A stretch of 64,000 nucleotides of DNA from Caprella mutica (lineage: Eukaryota; Arthropoda; Malacostraca; Amphipoda; Caprellidae), in contig CANNZV010000435.1 in NCBI GenBank assembly GCA_947561585.1, positions 1 through 64,000 on the forward strand. Reading direction: 5' to 3'. The position numbers were made by a program, and so were the translations under genes. Under the pieces are notes generated by a model, which did not search any database, had not been told where the DNA came from, and saw nothing but the letters and a program-made list of their open reading frames with translations. Positions 34,002-44,217 of this stretch are shown in pieces. Every line of letters starts with the position of its first letter. Within the stretch, counting starts at the first letter, position 1.

Positions 34002-36425
34002 TTAATCATCAATGTTGACATCCAGATTAGAAAGGTTATCAGTGTCTTTGATGCCGAGATGTACGTCATCTGCCCCAGCAATAACATCAGCACTCACAAT
34101 GTCACCTTCTATGACGCCAATATCCAGATCAACTATGTCGTTAGATGGCAGACTGTGCAAGTTACTCAGATGCCATAATGCATTGTGGTCCAAGTTCTTA
34201 TCAGAACTCCCCAAGGTAGAAGTGGACTGCTCTATATCAACAGAAGGTCCAAATTCAGCCACAGAGGGCACCAAGTCGTGGACAGTGGCTTCGAGATCAT
34301 CTGACTGAACCAAAGTTGACGGCGAAAGGTTTTCTACGGGTTGTACTAACGAGTCCACTGAATGTTGTAAACTGCTGCTAGTAATTGAATTCATGGTTGA
34401 CGACAGATCAAATTCTCCACCATTATTTGAGAGAGTGGCATTAGCGGCTTCACTGATCTCAATGTTATCCAGAATCTCAACGTTGATGAAAGAAACATCG
34501 TCATTTTGAACGTGCATGCAATTATCGGAAGATATCTCGCAATTATGAGCTGTATTGAGTAAACTGAAAGATCTAATTTTTCCTGATGAATCCTCAATGT
34601 CAATGCTGTTGTCAAAGGATTGAAGTGCATTGTTCTCATTGAATGAATTGGCTAACAAAAGATCATCTATATCAACCTGAAGAGGTTCTGTGGATTCAAT
34701 ATCCAGTCTTTTAGATTGCTTCCTTGATGAATTTTGTGAACTGGACTTACCTTTTCTCATCCTATTTAAAGAATTAATCTTACGTCTTCGAGTAGCAGAA
34801 GACATATTTTCTTTGTGTTCAATAAACACGTGGTCAGTCAATAGTTTCTCATTACTAAAATGCTTTGAGCAGACTTTGCAAACAAACAAAGAATGTTCTT
34901 TCATGTGGTTTTGCAGTGAAGATTTGCTGAGAAACTGCATTGAGCACACGAAACAGCTGAGCTTAGATCTATGCTTTGCTCTATGGCTTCTGAATGCAGT
35001 ACCTGTAGTGAATCTGATATCACACTCTGCACAGTGCCAAGTAAGAGACTTCCTATGAACGGCATTCATGTGAGTATTCAGTTTGGAAACTGTGAAGAAC
35101 ATAGCACCACAAGTCTCGCACACAATCCTCTTCTCGCTATGTGCAAACAGAATATGACTTCTGTAAAGTCCTATGTTGTAGTAGATCTTCATACAATGCT
35201 TGCACTCATACTTTGTTCCAGTTTGATGAGCCACATTTTTGTGATATCTCAAGCCTGCTTTTGTATGGAAAGTTTTATCGCATAGATTACAAGACACGGA
35301 TTTTCTTTTCTCCTCACCAATATCGTGGAATTTTTTCATGTGTGTCAACAACCTAGTTTCTGTTGTCAGAAATCGACCACATACCTGGCAATCGTAGGTG
35401 CTTCTGCTATGTTCTTTGGATGAATGACTTGCTAGATTTTGGGCACTAGTGAAGTTTATATGACAAATATTACAAGAGAAATTTCTCTTTTTCTTTAGTC
35501 TTCCTCTATATCTTTTAACAACTTTACCAGATGAGCAATTTTCAGAATTAGCACAGTTCTTTAGATGATAAAGTTTTTCACTTTCAGACATAAAGGTGGT
35601 CATTCTTCCTAAGCATTCATAATGTTTAAATTTATTTTCTTCTAATTTGGTAATTACATTGTGACTTTTTGCAGTATCCTCATCATTTAATTCCAATTTG
35701 ACATCAAACTCATTCAAATTATTTGGAGATTCTTTTAGGACATAACTCCCTTTCTTACTTTTAAAATTATCAATTAGATATCGCTCCTTTTTCATTATCA
35801 TCTGCTTCAAAACATCAATTTCTTCAAGAACCTCAACACAATGAGTACATATATCATCATTTGCACAGAGCACATTCTCACAATCAACTTCCTTGGAATC
35901 AAGAATAGCAGTAAGAATATCTATGACTGTAAACTTGTCTTCACATATAGTGTGCCCAAGTTTATTTAAAGAACCTTCTTCAGAAGACTTCCCACAAATA
36001 ATACATTTATCATAAAAAAGCACTGATTTTGGATCTTCACATTCATCAGATTGATTTTGACAACTGAAGAGAATTTCTTTAATTTCAGATCCATCCTTGC
36101 TATCAGAAGAAGACTTGTTCAAGTAATCTTTCAAAACAATCACAACATTATCACTATGCGAGTCAATAGTGTTTAGCTTACAGTTTTCTATACTGATGCA
36201 TGCATCAGACTTATTAACAAGGGGAGAATCTGTCTGACTAGTGTAGTTCAGTACTGGTAAAGACACAAAAGGTGGAATAGCAGGTTTGATAGTTCTATAT
36301 TTTCTACCTGAAACATCACTATATGAAGTATTATAATAGGTTGGCTTAATTTTAGATTTTTTAAGAGAATTTGTAATATCACTATATCCTGTTGGAGATG
36401 TTGATACAGAAGATATGCAATCCAT
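34002..36425 (-). CDS. ZAD-like C2H2 zinc-finger protein, 807 aa
   Basis: Predicted nuclear DNA-binding regulator. From the ATG at 36425 (MDCISS), residues about 141-196 hold a CIIC ... CTHC pair about 48 residues apart, the C2-C2 spacing of the arthropod ZAD dimerisation module. Eight C2H2 fingers follow at about 318-537, beginning FSCNICHINFTS and ending FVCKVCSKHFSNEK, with linkers unlike the canonical TGEKP. Next comes a basic stretch (RRRKINSLNRMRKGK, about 546-560, a plausible nuclear localisation signal) and an acidic, Ser-rich tail of about 240 residues that could be a regulatory region. The frame is open upstream to 36464 without an ATG and meets a TTTCAG acceptor at 36466-36471, so this is probably the main coding exon behind a 5' UTR intron. 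Splicing to the exon at 36932-36981 puts a TGA in frame just ahead, which supports the start at 36425. Orthology is not assigned; the ZAD call rests on spacing. Confidence 0.9.
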   Translation of the reverse strand: MDCISSVSTSPTGYSDITNSLKKSKIKPTYYNTSYSDVSGRKYRTIKPAIPPFVSLPVLNYTSQTDSPLVNKSDACISIENCKLNTIDSHSDNVVIVLKDYLNKSSSDSKDGSEIKEILFSCQNQSDECEDPKSVLFYDKCIICGKSSEEGSLNKLGHTICEDKFTVIDILTAILDSKEVDCENVLCANDDICTHCVEVLEEIDVLKQMIMKKERYLIDNFKSKKGSYVLKESPNNLNEFDVKLELNDEDTAKSHNVITKLEENKFKHYECLGRMTTFMSESEKLYHLKNCANSENCSSGKVVKRYRGRLKKKRNFSCNICHINFTSAQNLASHSSKEHSRSTYDCQVCGRFLTTETRLLTHMKKFHDIGEEKRKSVSCNLCDKTFHTKAGLRYHKNVAHQTGTKYECKHCMKIYYNIGLYRSHILFAHSEKRIVCETCGAMFFTVSKLNTHMNAVHRKSLTWHCAECDIRFTTGTAFRSHRAKHRSKLSCFVCSMQFLSKSSLQNHMKEHSLFVCKVCSKHFSNEKLLTDHVFIEHKENMSSATRRRKINSLNRMRKGKSSSQNSSRKQSKRLDIESTEPLQVDIDDLLLANSFNENNALQSFDNSIDIEDSSGKIRSFSLLNTAHNCEISSDNCMHVQNDDVSFINVEILDNIEISEAANATLSNNGGEFDLSSTMNSITSSSLQHSVDSLVQPVENLSPSTLVQSDDLEATVHDLVPSVAEFGPSVDIEQSTSTLGSSDKNLDHNALWHLSNLHSLPSNDIVDLDIGVIEGDIVSADVIAGADDVHLGIKDTDNLSNLDVNIDD

Positions 36426-36465
36426 AGTGTTGCTCAGAAGTTTTGAAGAGGCAACAGCTAACAAT

Positions 36466-36471
36466 CTGAAA
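36466..36471 (-). promoter_or_regulatory. 3' splice acceptor ahead of the zinc-finger coding exon
   Basis: Minus-strand TTTCAG directly before the exon that begins ATTGTTAGC. Confidence 0.55.
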
Positions 36472-36931
36472 TATTTTGTATGTTAGCTGTAAGCTAGAGT
36501 TTACCATTTAGCTATTTTCCAAAAGATTAACTTTAAATTATAAAGTAGGTTCATATGAATAGTTAACTGATAATGAGAATAAAGTGTTTTTAGTGATACA
36601 ATAGGTTGAATTTTATAGAATAGCTAACTAAGATACTAATATTTAGCTATAAGTTATATAGTAGATTCCATTGAATCAACTATATCTTTTTTTTGGTATG
36701 CTTGTATTTGATATTTCATAAAATTTTAGGGTGAAAAAAATTTCACAGCTAGATAACTACTTCCAATAGCTAACTAATTATAGCTAGACAACAAATTCTA
36801 AAGGGTTAGAATTTATTCATTTTTGCTGGCTCTGGATAAATAATATCTATTATAATTGCAACTCAACCAAACAGTGAAATTGTTAATTATTTGCTTTTTT
36901 AATTTGAGTTTAAATACCCTGAAGAACTCAC

Positions 36932-36981
36932 CATTTGATGGATGAAATGAAGCTAGACAGATTTGGAAGCTAATTTGGGGT
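36932..36981 (-). other. Possible 50-bp 5' UTR exon of the zinc-finger gene
   Basis: On the minus strand, TTTTCATTTCAG precedes ACCCCAAATTAGC and the segment ends CAAATG before GTGAGT. Both splice sites are strong. Joined to the coding exon, its terminal ATG is out of frame, so it would be untranslated leader. Confidence 0.3.
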
Positions 36982-38984
36982 CTGAAATGAAAATTCATAG
37001 CTAGTTAATGAAATAGCTAAGTCAAATGGACTATGAACTTATCTTTTCTAGCTATTATTATTAGAATGTTTCACTGTTAAGAACTATGCATCATCACATG
37101 CAGATCAGATCTTTGATGATAATAAGTATAATTATCAAGTAGCTAATTTCCGTTTCTCACCATTTGTCTGGAGAAATACTGTAATTTTTGACTTCCTTCC
37201 ATTCAATTCATAGTTGTTGCTGTGAAATAAATAATTTCCCCAAGTCTTCAAAACATGAATCAAAATTGGCTTTGGTCTTCAGCCTTGGAGCCAATCATTT
37301 ATTTGGAAAACAATGGATCAAAATTGATTATCTGTTTATAACTAAATGTAACAAGGATTAGATATAAATCATGCTGATAATTGAATTCCATATCTAGACC
37401 CAGATTGTATTTGGATTATTTTTGGAGAAATTTGCAAGACATCTTATCCCTAAATACATTTTTGCAAGTTTGGCTGACATTTCCTGTTTATTCCTACAAC
37501 ATGTTTTAGGCTAAGTTAAAAAAATTTGCAGAAACAATTTTTTTAATACTCTTGAGTCTTGACTGATACTCATCCAAATTCTGGAAAAGTAAGTTGACTT
37601 CAATGCACAAAATACAGACTGGCTCTAGAAATTTAGATTTTTATATATTCAGGAAGAAAATCTGTCAGAAAATAAATTGAAAAATTGCAACTGCTAGATA
37701 TTAATGAAATAATTTGTAAACATTTTCTCTCACATTTATAGACATTTCTATATAGCTATGTGATGCACGTCATCAGACAGAAGAATGAGTCAACCTCCTT
37801 AAGAAAATATTTATATTTGACAGAATGTTCAACAAATTGTGGGTTGTTTTAAAACCTGTTTTATGTTTGATCATGCAGTCATGATACCTAAATCAGTTTT
37901 GAACTTGCTAAATTAGGGTACTACCTGTCCTAACTACAATACAAAAAAACGTGAGATCAGAAATGGGAGATTGTAGGTACATACAGGTGGTTGGTCCTTC
38001 AGTATCGCTTTAATATCAGCACTGAGAGTTTCATGCTCACGTCACTTAATTGACGGTTATTGACCTAAAGACGGAAAAACCTTCAAAAAGTAATTTACGT
38101 ATCAGTCCAAGTTTTAAAATATGAACAAAGTCGCCAGTATATTAGCGACTTTTGAGGGGTGAAATAAGTTGAAAAAAACCTGTAAATGACAAGTAGATCA
38201 CTCACAGATGGTCTCAAGAGATTAGAGATGCACATGCTGCATGCATCAGATATGATGAATAAGGAAGTTTTCAAGTGTGAAAATCTTCCCCAGGAAGTGA
38301 AAAATCTTCTTTAAAGTATCCTAAATGTGGCGACCTTGATCCATTTTCTCACTAAACTGGTGACTTTCCTGCCACACTTTGAAACATGGGTTTCAGTATA
38401 AAAAGCAGAGTAGGGCCATGTGCTATGGTACTCTAGACTCACTCAACACCCTACCCTCATCTTAAATTTAGAAGGTCAAACACCCAAAGTCTTATTCTAA
38501 ATTAAAACCCATCTTAGACACTTTAATAAATATTCCGATTTATATTTACAATTATAATCCATTTCTATCTAGTAAAATATATATTCTAAATCTAAAAGTA
38601 ATAATACTTTAAACTAGTTATGTATCTGCTAAAAATATATCATATATATGTCACGCGCGTTTGAGTGATCTGCAATATCGACCGATTTCGCTGCGCAATC
38701 TGTTGATCAATAGTTTGCGCAGCCATCGATAGATTCCTGCGCGTTCGAATCATATGATTTTTTTTAGTTTGTACATCAAATTGGCACATTTTATAATTCA
38801 TACATTTACATTAATTTTGCTACGAACACTTCTGAATTAATCCTTATATTTACATTAATTTTGCTACAAACAGAATAATAGATCTCTACAAACACTGTAA
38901 CAGGTTATGCAGATTGGTCAAATTAAAGTCTCTGCGGTAGACCGTAGAAGGGACACATTTTGCAGACTGGTCGTGAAACTGTTA
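36982..38984. other. Upstream flank of the zinc-finger gene, no gene seen
   Basis: AT-rich, with many TAGCTA-type words. CACGCGCGTTTGAGTGATC at 38651 and TGCGCAGCCATCGATAG near 38718 look like an eroded GC-rich inverted element. A loose CCAGTCTG-family end (ACACATTTTGCAGACTGG) lies near 38953-38970. The promoter cannot be placed. Confidence 0.45.
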
Positions 38985-39125
38985 AATGTTAATGTAGTTA
39001 GTTCACTGTATCAGCTAATTTGTTGTACTGGCACAGTACTGCACACATCATGATTGTCTAATGACCTGGCAGGGGGGTTCGGGGGGCGGCACGCCCTCAG
39101 ATATACTTATTTGTGTTGTTAATGT
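38985..39125 (+). repeat. Fragment paralogous to the 997-bp element at 41681
   Basis: ATGATTGTCTAATGACCTGG, then CAGGGGGGTTCGGGGGGCGG, match the sequence on both sides of the MITE inserted at 41844. This fragment carries no insertion, so it serves as an empty site. Confidence 0.8.
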
Positions 39126-39207
39126 ACCTTTCCAGACCCCCAAATTTAACCTAACCTATTGGAAACTTAATTGCGCTTTATCTCGAAAACGAAGCATTTG
39201 CACAACA

Positions 39208-39366
39208 CCAGTCTGCAGAATAATGAATATCAGAATATGGGACATTTTTAACATTTTCTGTGTGAACAATCTTTAATTTCCTCCTAAGTTTACATGTATT
39301 TTACTGAGAACAGAAGCCAAAATAGAGGATCTCTTGGAGATCAGTTTACCAGTTCCTGCAGTCTGG
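39208..39366 (+). mobile_element. CCAGTCTGCA hAT-like MITE, subfamily B, copy 1
   Basis: Left end CCAGTCTGCAGAATAATG, right end CCAGTTCCTGCAGTCTGG. Perfect 8-bp target duplication GCACAACA at 39200-39207 and 39367-39374. 159 bp, non-coding. It is the uninterrupted relative of the nested copy at 51118. A short frame at 39061-39276 overlaps it and is not a gene. Confidence 0.93.
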
Positions 39367-39374
39367 GCACAACA

Positions 39375-39725
39375 AATGGTATTCTTGAAAAACATCTTAA
39401 AATGGCTCCTTTTACCTATAGAAAAATGTCAAAATATTGAAAATTGGTGGGGGACCTAAAGCACAAATTTACCAATGATAATTTAATGTAAAAAAATATT
39501 ATATTCATTTTAATTGAAACAAAAATATATCATACTGTTTCCAAATGTGTCTCCATTAGAAAATGGTATGTTAGTCGCCATTAATTTGGAGTTAAAGTTA
39601 TTATAAAATATAAACAAATAAAGTTATCGAAGACGAAATGTTAAAGTCACCGCTTCACTTTTAGAGAAAACAATTTTGGTCTAGTAGGAAACAGCTGAAG
39701 TGAGTTTCCTATTAGACCAAACAAA
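39375..39725. other. Spacer between two small elements
   Basis: AT-rich; no feature supported. Confidence 0.5.
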
Positions 39726-39733
39726 CTTGGAAC

Positions 39734-39973
39734 CCAGTCTGTATTTGGTGCACAAAATGGAACTGACTTTTTCAAAAAGCTGAAAAAATCCACCATAAAT
39801 TTTGATCAATTCGGCTGATCCACCAACATTTTCCCAATTTATCCACCGAAAATTAATGGTAACATAGGAATAAATAGCTAAAAATCCACTGACTTAACCA
39901 GAATATTATTACTTGCGAAGGGGAAAAAATTCCAACGACATGTCGGTAGAATTTACCACGAAATACAGATTGG
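39734..39973 (+). mobile_element. CCAGTCTG hAT-like MITE, subfamily C, copy 1
   Basis: Left CCAGTCTGTATTTGGTGC, right GAAATACAGATTGG. Perfect 8-bp target duplication CTTGGAAC at 39726-39733 and 39974-39981. It contains CCAGAATATTATT, which is the unoccupied counterpart of the MITE insertion site at 51165. Confidence 0.93.
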
Positions 39974-40459
39974 CTTGGAACGTAACTCAGGTCTACTAGG
40001 TACGAGGTTTTGCTGTAAAACATATGGTACGTTCCCGTGCTGAAGAACTCTGAACTCTAAGAACGTTTCTTCAAGGTACGAAGTACGGTCTCGGTTAGCG
40101 TTCCCGTGCAACCACTACAATGTGTACGATTCCATGGTTTAGGAATTAATATCACTAGTTAATTAGGGATATTAATAATAACTAATTTGGTTTGGTGGGT
40201 TTAAACCGTTTAATTTATTATCAATTAATCTCAAAACATGTAATATTATGTCAATAATCAAATTTTATTAATTTACAAATAAGAACGAACGGGTGTTTCC
40301 CCGCCCTTGACCCTTTTGGTTTGTTTGTTTACGTTTGTGACGTCACGGCTGCCAAGAGAGACAGCTCGACGTACTATCTAATGGTGCGTTCCCGTGCTGA
40401 AGAACTCTAAGGACGTCCCTCAGTTCTACGAGAACCAACCGTTCCCGTGACGAAGAAGT

Positions 40460-40990
40460 CCAGTCTGCAGAATACGGAACATTTTTCCAAGATTCTCTGC
40501 GGGAGTTTTTGATAGAATTTTAGAAATTTGAGATCTCTGCGGGAGATCTTGAATTAATTCCTATGTTACCATTAATTTAGCTGCAGGAGATTTTGAATTA
40601 ATTCCTATGTTACCATCCAGTTTGCAGAATGTGTCTCTTCTCCCGCAGAGATTTTAATTTGAGAGAGAGTTACTCTCTGACTCTCAGCAGCAGATTCAGA
40701 ATCTCCCGTTACTAAATTAATGGTAACATATGAATTAATTCAAAATCTCCGGCAGCTAAATTAATGGTAACATAGGAATTAATTCAAGATCTCCCGCAGA
40801 GATCTCCAATTTCTAAAATTCAATCAAAAACTCCCGCAGAGAGTCTTGGAAAAATGTTCCGTATTCTGCAGACTGGGTTACCATTAATTTAGATGCGGGA
40901 GATTCTGAATCTGCTACTGAGAGTCAGAGAGTAACCGTCGTCTCTCAAATTAAAATCTCTGCGGGAGAAGAGACACATTCTGCAGACTGG
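40460..40990 (+). mobile_element. CCAGTCTGCA hAT-like MITE, subfamily A, interrupted by its own kind
   Basis: Begins CCAGTCTGCAGAATACGG and ends CACATTCTGCAGACTGG. It sits inside the foldback element; the flanks CGAAGAAG (left, one extra t) and CGAAGAAC (right) look like an imperfect 8-bp duplication. A related uninterrupted sequence (GATGAAGAACGTTCG on the minus strand near 42900) shows the empty site. Removing the inner copy and its duplication leaves a 263-bp element. Confidence 0.88.
40617..40876 (-). mobile_element. Subfamily A element inserted in reverse into another subfamily A element
   Basis: 260 bp, starting CCAGTTTGCAGAATGTGTC and ending CCGTATTCTGCAGACTGG, so it is reversed relative to its host. 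Perfect 8-bp duplication GTTACCAT at 40609-40616 and 40877-40884. Confidence 0.93.
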
Positions 40991-41843
40991 CGAAGAACGT
41001 TCGTCAAGTTTGTAGAACTCGACGATACGGTAGATACATGTCGAGCTGTCCCTCTTGGCAGCAGTGACGTCACAAAGGTAAACAAACAAATGAAAAGGGC
41101 GGGAGAAACACCTGTTCTTACTTGTAAATTAACAAAATTGATAATTGTCATAATATTACATATTTTGAGATTAATTGATAACAAATTAAACGGTTTAAAC
41201 CCACCAAACCAAATTAGTTATTATTAATATCCCTAAATCTAATTAACTAGTGATATTAATTCCTAAACCACGGAATCGTACGCATTGAAGTGGTTGCACG
41301 CCAATGCACGGGAACGCTAACCTAGGGACCGTACCTACTTCGTACCTTGAAGGAACGTTCTTAGAGTTCTTCAGCACAGGAACGCACCATACCGTGTCGT
41401 CGAACCAGACTGGAAAACATGATTACATAAATTCTAACTGAGTTACTCCTAACTTCATGCATTCCCATTAGTGATGTTTAACATCACAACAAGCCCAATT
41501 GTGAAGCATAAATGACTTATTTTACATTAGTTTTCACTGCAGCCAAGTAATAAAGTTATTTTGAGCCTTTCAAATGCAAATGGCGAGTTTCATCTATTTT
41601 TCTACTATGCTACAATGATAATTTGGAGAGAATTTATGAAAATTTGATCATTTTGGAGAGAGAGAAGTTGTTGAATTTAGCATAAGTATCTAAAAGCTGA
41701 GCGGCGCACCACATTACGGCGCACTACAATACGGCGCACCACTGTACTTTCTATTAATGACCTCAATGTGAAAAACTGTTATGTAGTGTGTTGTATCCGC
41801 TAGTTTGTTGTTCTGCACACTTCATGATTGTTTAATGACCTTG

Positions 41844-42070
41844 CCAAGTAAAATTGTATGTCTCATAAACTCACCATTTGTCTCTCCAGCTCTCTCCAAA
41901 ATTCAACAAATTCTCTCCAAAATGATCAAATTATCATTAATTCTCTCAAAAATAACATTGTAGCATAGGAAAAAAATAGAAAAAACTCGCCATTTGCAAT
42001 TGAAGGGCTCAAAATAACTGTCACAAACTCGCCAATAAAATGGCGAGTTTGGACATGCTTTATCACTTGG
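41844..42070 (+). mobile_element. CCAAGTAA hAT-like MITE, 227 bp
   Basis: Left CCAAGTAAAATTGTATGTC, right GGACATGCTTTATCACTTGG, duplication TGACCTTG at 41836-41843 and 42071-42078. Internal CTCGCCATTTG and ATGGCGAGTTT form a second inverted pair. Confidence 0.95.
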
Positions 42071-42284
42071 TGACCTTGCAGGGGGGTTCGGGGGGCGGCA
42101 CGTCCCCCGATACACCTACCTAACGGCTAAGTTTTTATTTACACCTCAGACTGAAAGTTTACAATAGTTACCCCATAAAATTACAAATACAGTTTTCTAT
42201 GATGAATTTTATTTTCTATTCCAAATTAAACATCTCAATCGAATAATTAAACTGTGTAGTATAAACATTAGATTCAGGTACCGT

Positions 42285-42521
42285 CCAAGTAAAATAGTAT
42301 GTCTCATAAACTCGCCATTTGTCTCTCCAGCTCTCTCCAAAATTCAACAAATTCTCTCCAAAATGATCAAATTATCATTAATTCTCTCCAAAATAACATT
42401 GTAGCATAGGAGAAAAATAGATGAAACTCGCCATTTGCAATTGAAGGGCTCAAAATAACTGTCACAAACTCGCCATTAAAATGGGGAGTTTGGACATGCT
42501 CTATTACTTGGGGTACCGTCA
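42285..42521 (+). mobile_element. CCAAGTAA hAT-like MITE, 237 bp
   Basis: Left CCAAGTAAAATAGTATGTC, right GGACATGCTCTATTACTTGG, duplication GGTACCGT at 42277-42284 and 42522-42529. Confidence 0.95.
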
Positions 42522-42867
42522 GGCGTCAGACATGAATTTGATACGACAATTAGAATTAGGTAAGTACCTATCAAATGAACTCCATTTATCATTAATCTGT
42601 ATTCAAATTACCTATCTAATAGAATGTACAGTGGTGCGCCGTACTGGTGTGCGCCGCTCAGCTTTTAGATACGTATCGAATTTAGGAGAGAGTTGGAGGG
42701 ACAAATGGCGAGTTTATGAGACATGCTATTTTACTTGGCACTGCAGAGTTGAAATTTATAAAATAATTTACTGATTTCTGCATTTTTTAGGGTTAAAATG
42801 AGTAATTTTTGTTCATTCCAAATTCCTAACAGAGTTACTAGTCAATCTGAAATGAGTTATTATTCCA

Positions 42868-42980
42868 CTCTGGTCGTCGAGTTCCACGAACTTGACGAAC
42901 GTTCTTCATCACGGGAATGGTTGGTTCTCGTAGAACTGAGGGACGTCCTTCGAGTTCTTCAGCACAGGAACGCACCAATA
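42868..42980 (-). repeat. Short uninterrupted relative of the foldback centre
   Basis: On the minus strand, GGTGCGTTCCTGTGCTGAAG, then ACCAACCATTCCCGTGATGA and GAACGTTCGTC, match the foldback centre without the subfamily A insertion. Confidence 0.75.
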
Positions 42981-43174
42981 TTATATATTAAAATGCACGC
43001 TCATGCAACAGTCTATTGTATATAATGCGGAAAAATCGCGTACACGCTCAGGTCACTTATTTGATTAAAACACGGAATAAGAATTTGCGTGCAAGCCCAC
43101 GAAAATGTCTAAAATACGGAACAAATTAGTTTGCATGACCACTCACAGTCTCACACATGCCACGTAATGACGTA

Positions 43175-43300
43175 GGGTATGTTCCGAGTTATCGGACAGT
43201 TCCACATTTTCGGACACTTGTAATACTACCTATATATTAACTAATGTAAGCTTTCATTGATAATTTGTATCCATGATATCTGAAGGTAAATATCGTGAAT
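43175..43300. mobile_element. GGGTAAG-family MITE, copy f, right end lost
   Basis: Left GGGTATGTTCCGAGTTATCG preceded by TA; the core GTATCCATGATATC is present; the right terminus is not found. Confidence 0.7.
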
Positions 43301-43859
43301 GCAAAAAATTTACGTGACTTCTCATGCAGCACGCCATTTACTTAATTACGAATAGGTATGTTGAATGGAAATATTAGTCAGTGGAAAAAAAAATTAGCGT
43401 GATGCTATAGGAATCATAAGGTATGCCACCAGAATTAGGGCGGCATGTATCGCATAATCTCTTGCTGTCATCTTCTTAGTAAGTTGCATGACGCAAGTTT
43501 TTATCATGCTAACACATAATTCCACCCAATATTAGGTAAATCATATACCTACTAGGCTAATAGATATATCGTCATGCAAATTTATATATGATGTATGTAA
43601 CTAATATGCTCAGTAGCCAGTAGGACACACGTTTCTATTACGCAGACACATAATGCCATTCAATATTAAATCATATAATCGATACCGTCACGCTAATCTA
43701 GGTATATTTTCTGTTAACTTTTAAACAAATGTGAGAGTGTGCAGGGTTATTCCATTATTTTCTGTGTATTAGTCAACTTAGTGGCCTGAGCGTGCACGCA
43801 AAATTATTGTTTCCACATTTTAGTGTTTAGACACTTGCGTGAACTGTTTGAAACTTGTT
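43301..43859. other. Unassigned spacer before the LINE
   Basis: No gene was recognised. The true LINE 5' end could lie in this stretch. Confidence 0.45.
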
Positions 43860-44217
43860 GGAAGAAAAAATCTATCTCATCGGTCCTGTCAGCTGATGAT
43901 GTTTAAAGGATCTCTATTTTTTTCTCTCAAGACCCAAATCAAGGTTCTAAGAAAGGGAGAAGAGTTTTGCGATCTGAATCGGTCGGACTTGAAGCGGCTG
44001 TCTAATATCTGGTAAGGTTACTTGTTTTCTATTTTTCAAAACATTGAATGTTTATAATTGATTGCTAGGTATATTTTCTTTCTCAGATTTGATAATTAGG
44101 TAGACTATAATAGTCTATACGAATTAGGTAGGATACCGTAGGTACCTACCTATAAACATATATATATTTTTTTTCATTTCTATAAACCTAACTAGGTAGA
44201 TAAAATTCTTATCTAAT

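Larger units (their letters stand above)
40025..41389. mobile_element. 1.37-kb foldback element with long inverted arms
   Basis: The left arm (40025 to about 40385) and right arm (about 41029-41389) are reverse complements: TGGTACGTTCCCGTGCTGAA ... AACCGTTTAATTT against its inverse on the right, ending CAGCACAGGAACGCACCA. TA lies outside both ends. The arms hold the motif TGACGTCA. The middle is occupied by a nested CCAGTCTGCA element. Short frames across the arms are not genes. Confidence 0.85.
41681..42677. mobile_element. 997-bp hAT-like element inside the CCAAGTAA MITE
   Basis: Left CATAAGTATCTAAAAGCTGA then GCGGCGCAC; right GTGCGCCGCTCAGC then TTTTAGATACGTATC. Perfect 8-bp duplication GAATTTAG at 41673-41680 and 42678-42685. 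Subterminal GGCGCACCAC motifs repeat at both ends. It is itself interrupted twice, at 41844 and 42285. Without those insertions and their duplications it would be about 517 bp, with no coding sequence recognised. Confidence 0.92.
41544..42738 (-). mobile_element. CCAAGTAA hAT-like MITE, outer member of a three-level nest
   Basis: Reverse-oriented copy: left end CCAAGTAATAAAG, right end CATGCTATTTTACTTGG. Perfect 8-bp duplication CACTGCAG at 41536-41543 and 42739-42746. The body is split by the 997-bp element at 41681. It also lacks a short internal piece relative to the copy at 51165. Confidence 0.93.

Noticed and set aside
34012..35356. Plus-strand frames of 98, 122, 104 and 71 codons
   Set aside because: Antisense shadows of the zinc-finger gene.
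34002..36464. Zinc-finger start at 36464
   Set aside because: The first codon there is TTG and lies at a splice acceptor; the first ATG is at 36425.
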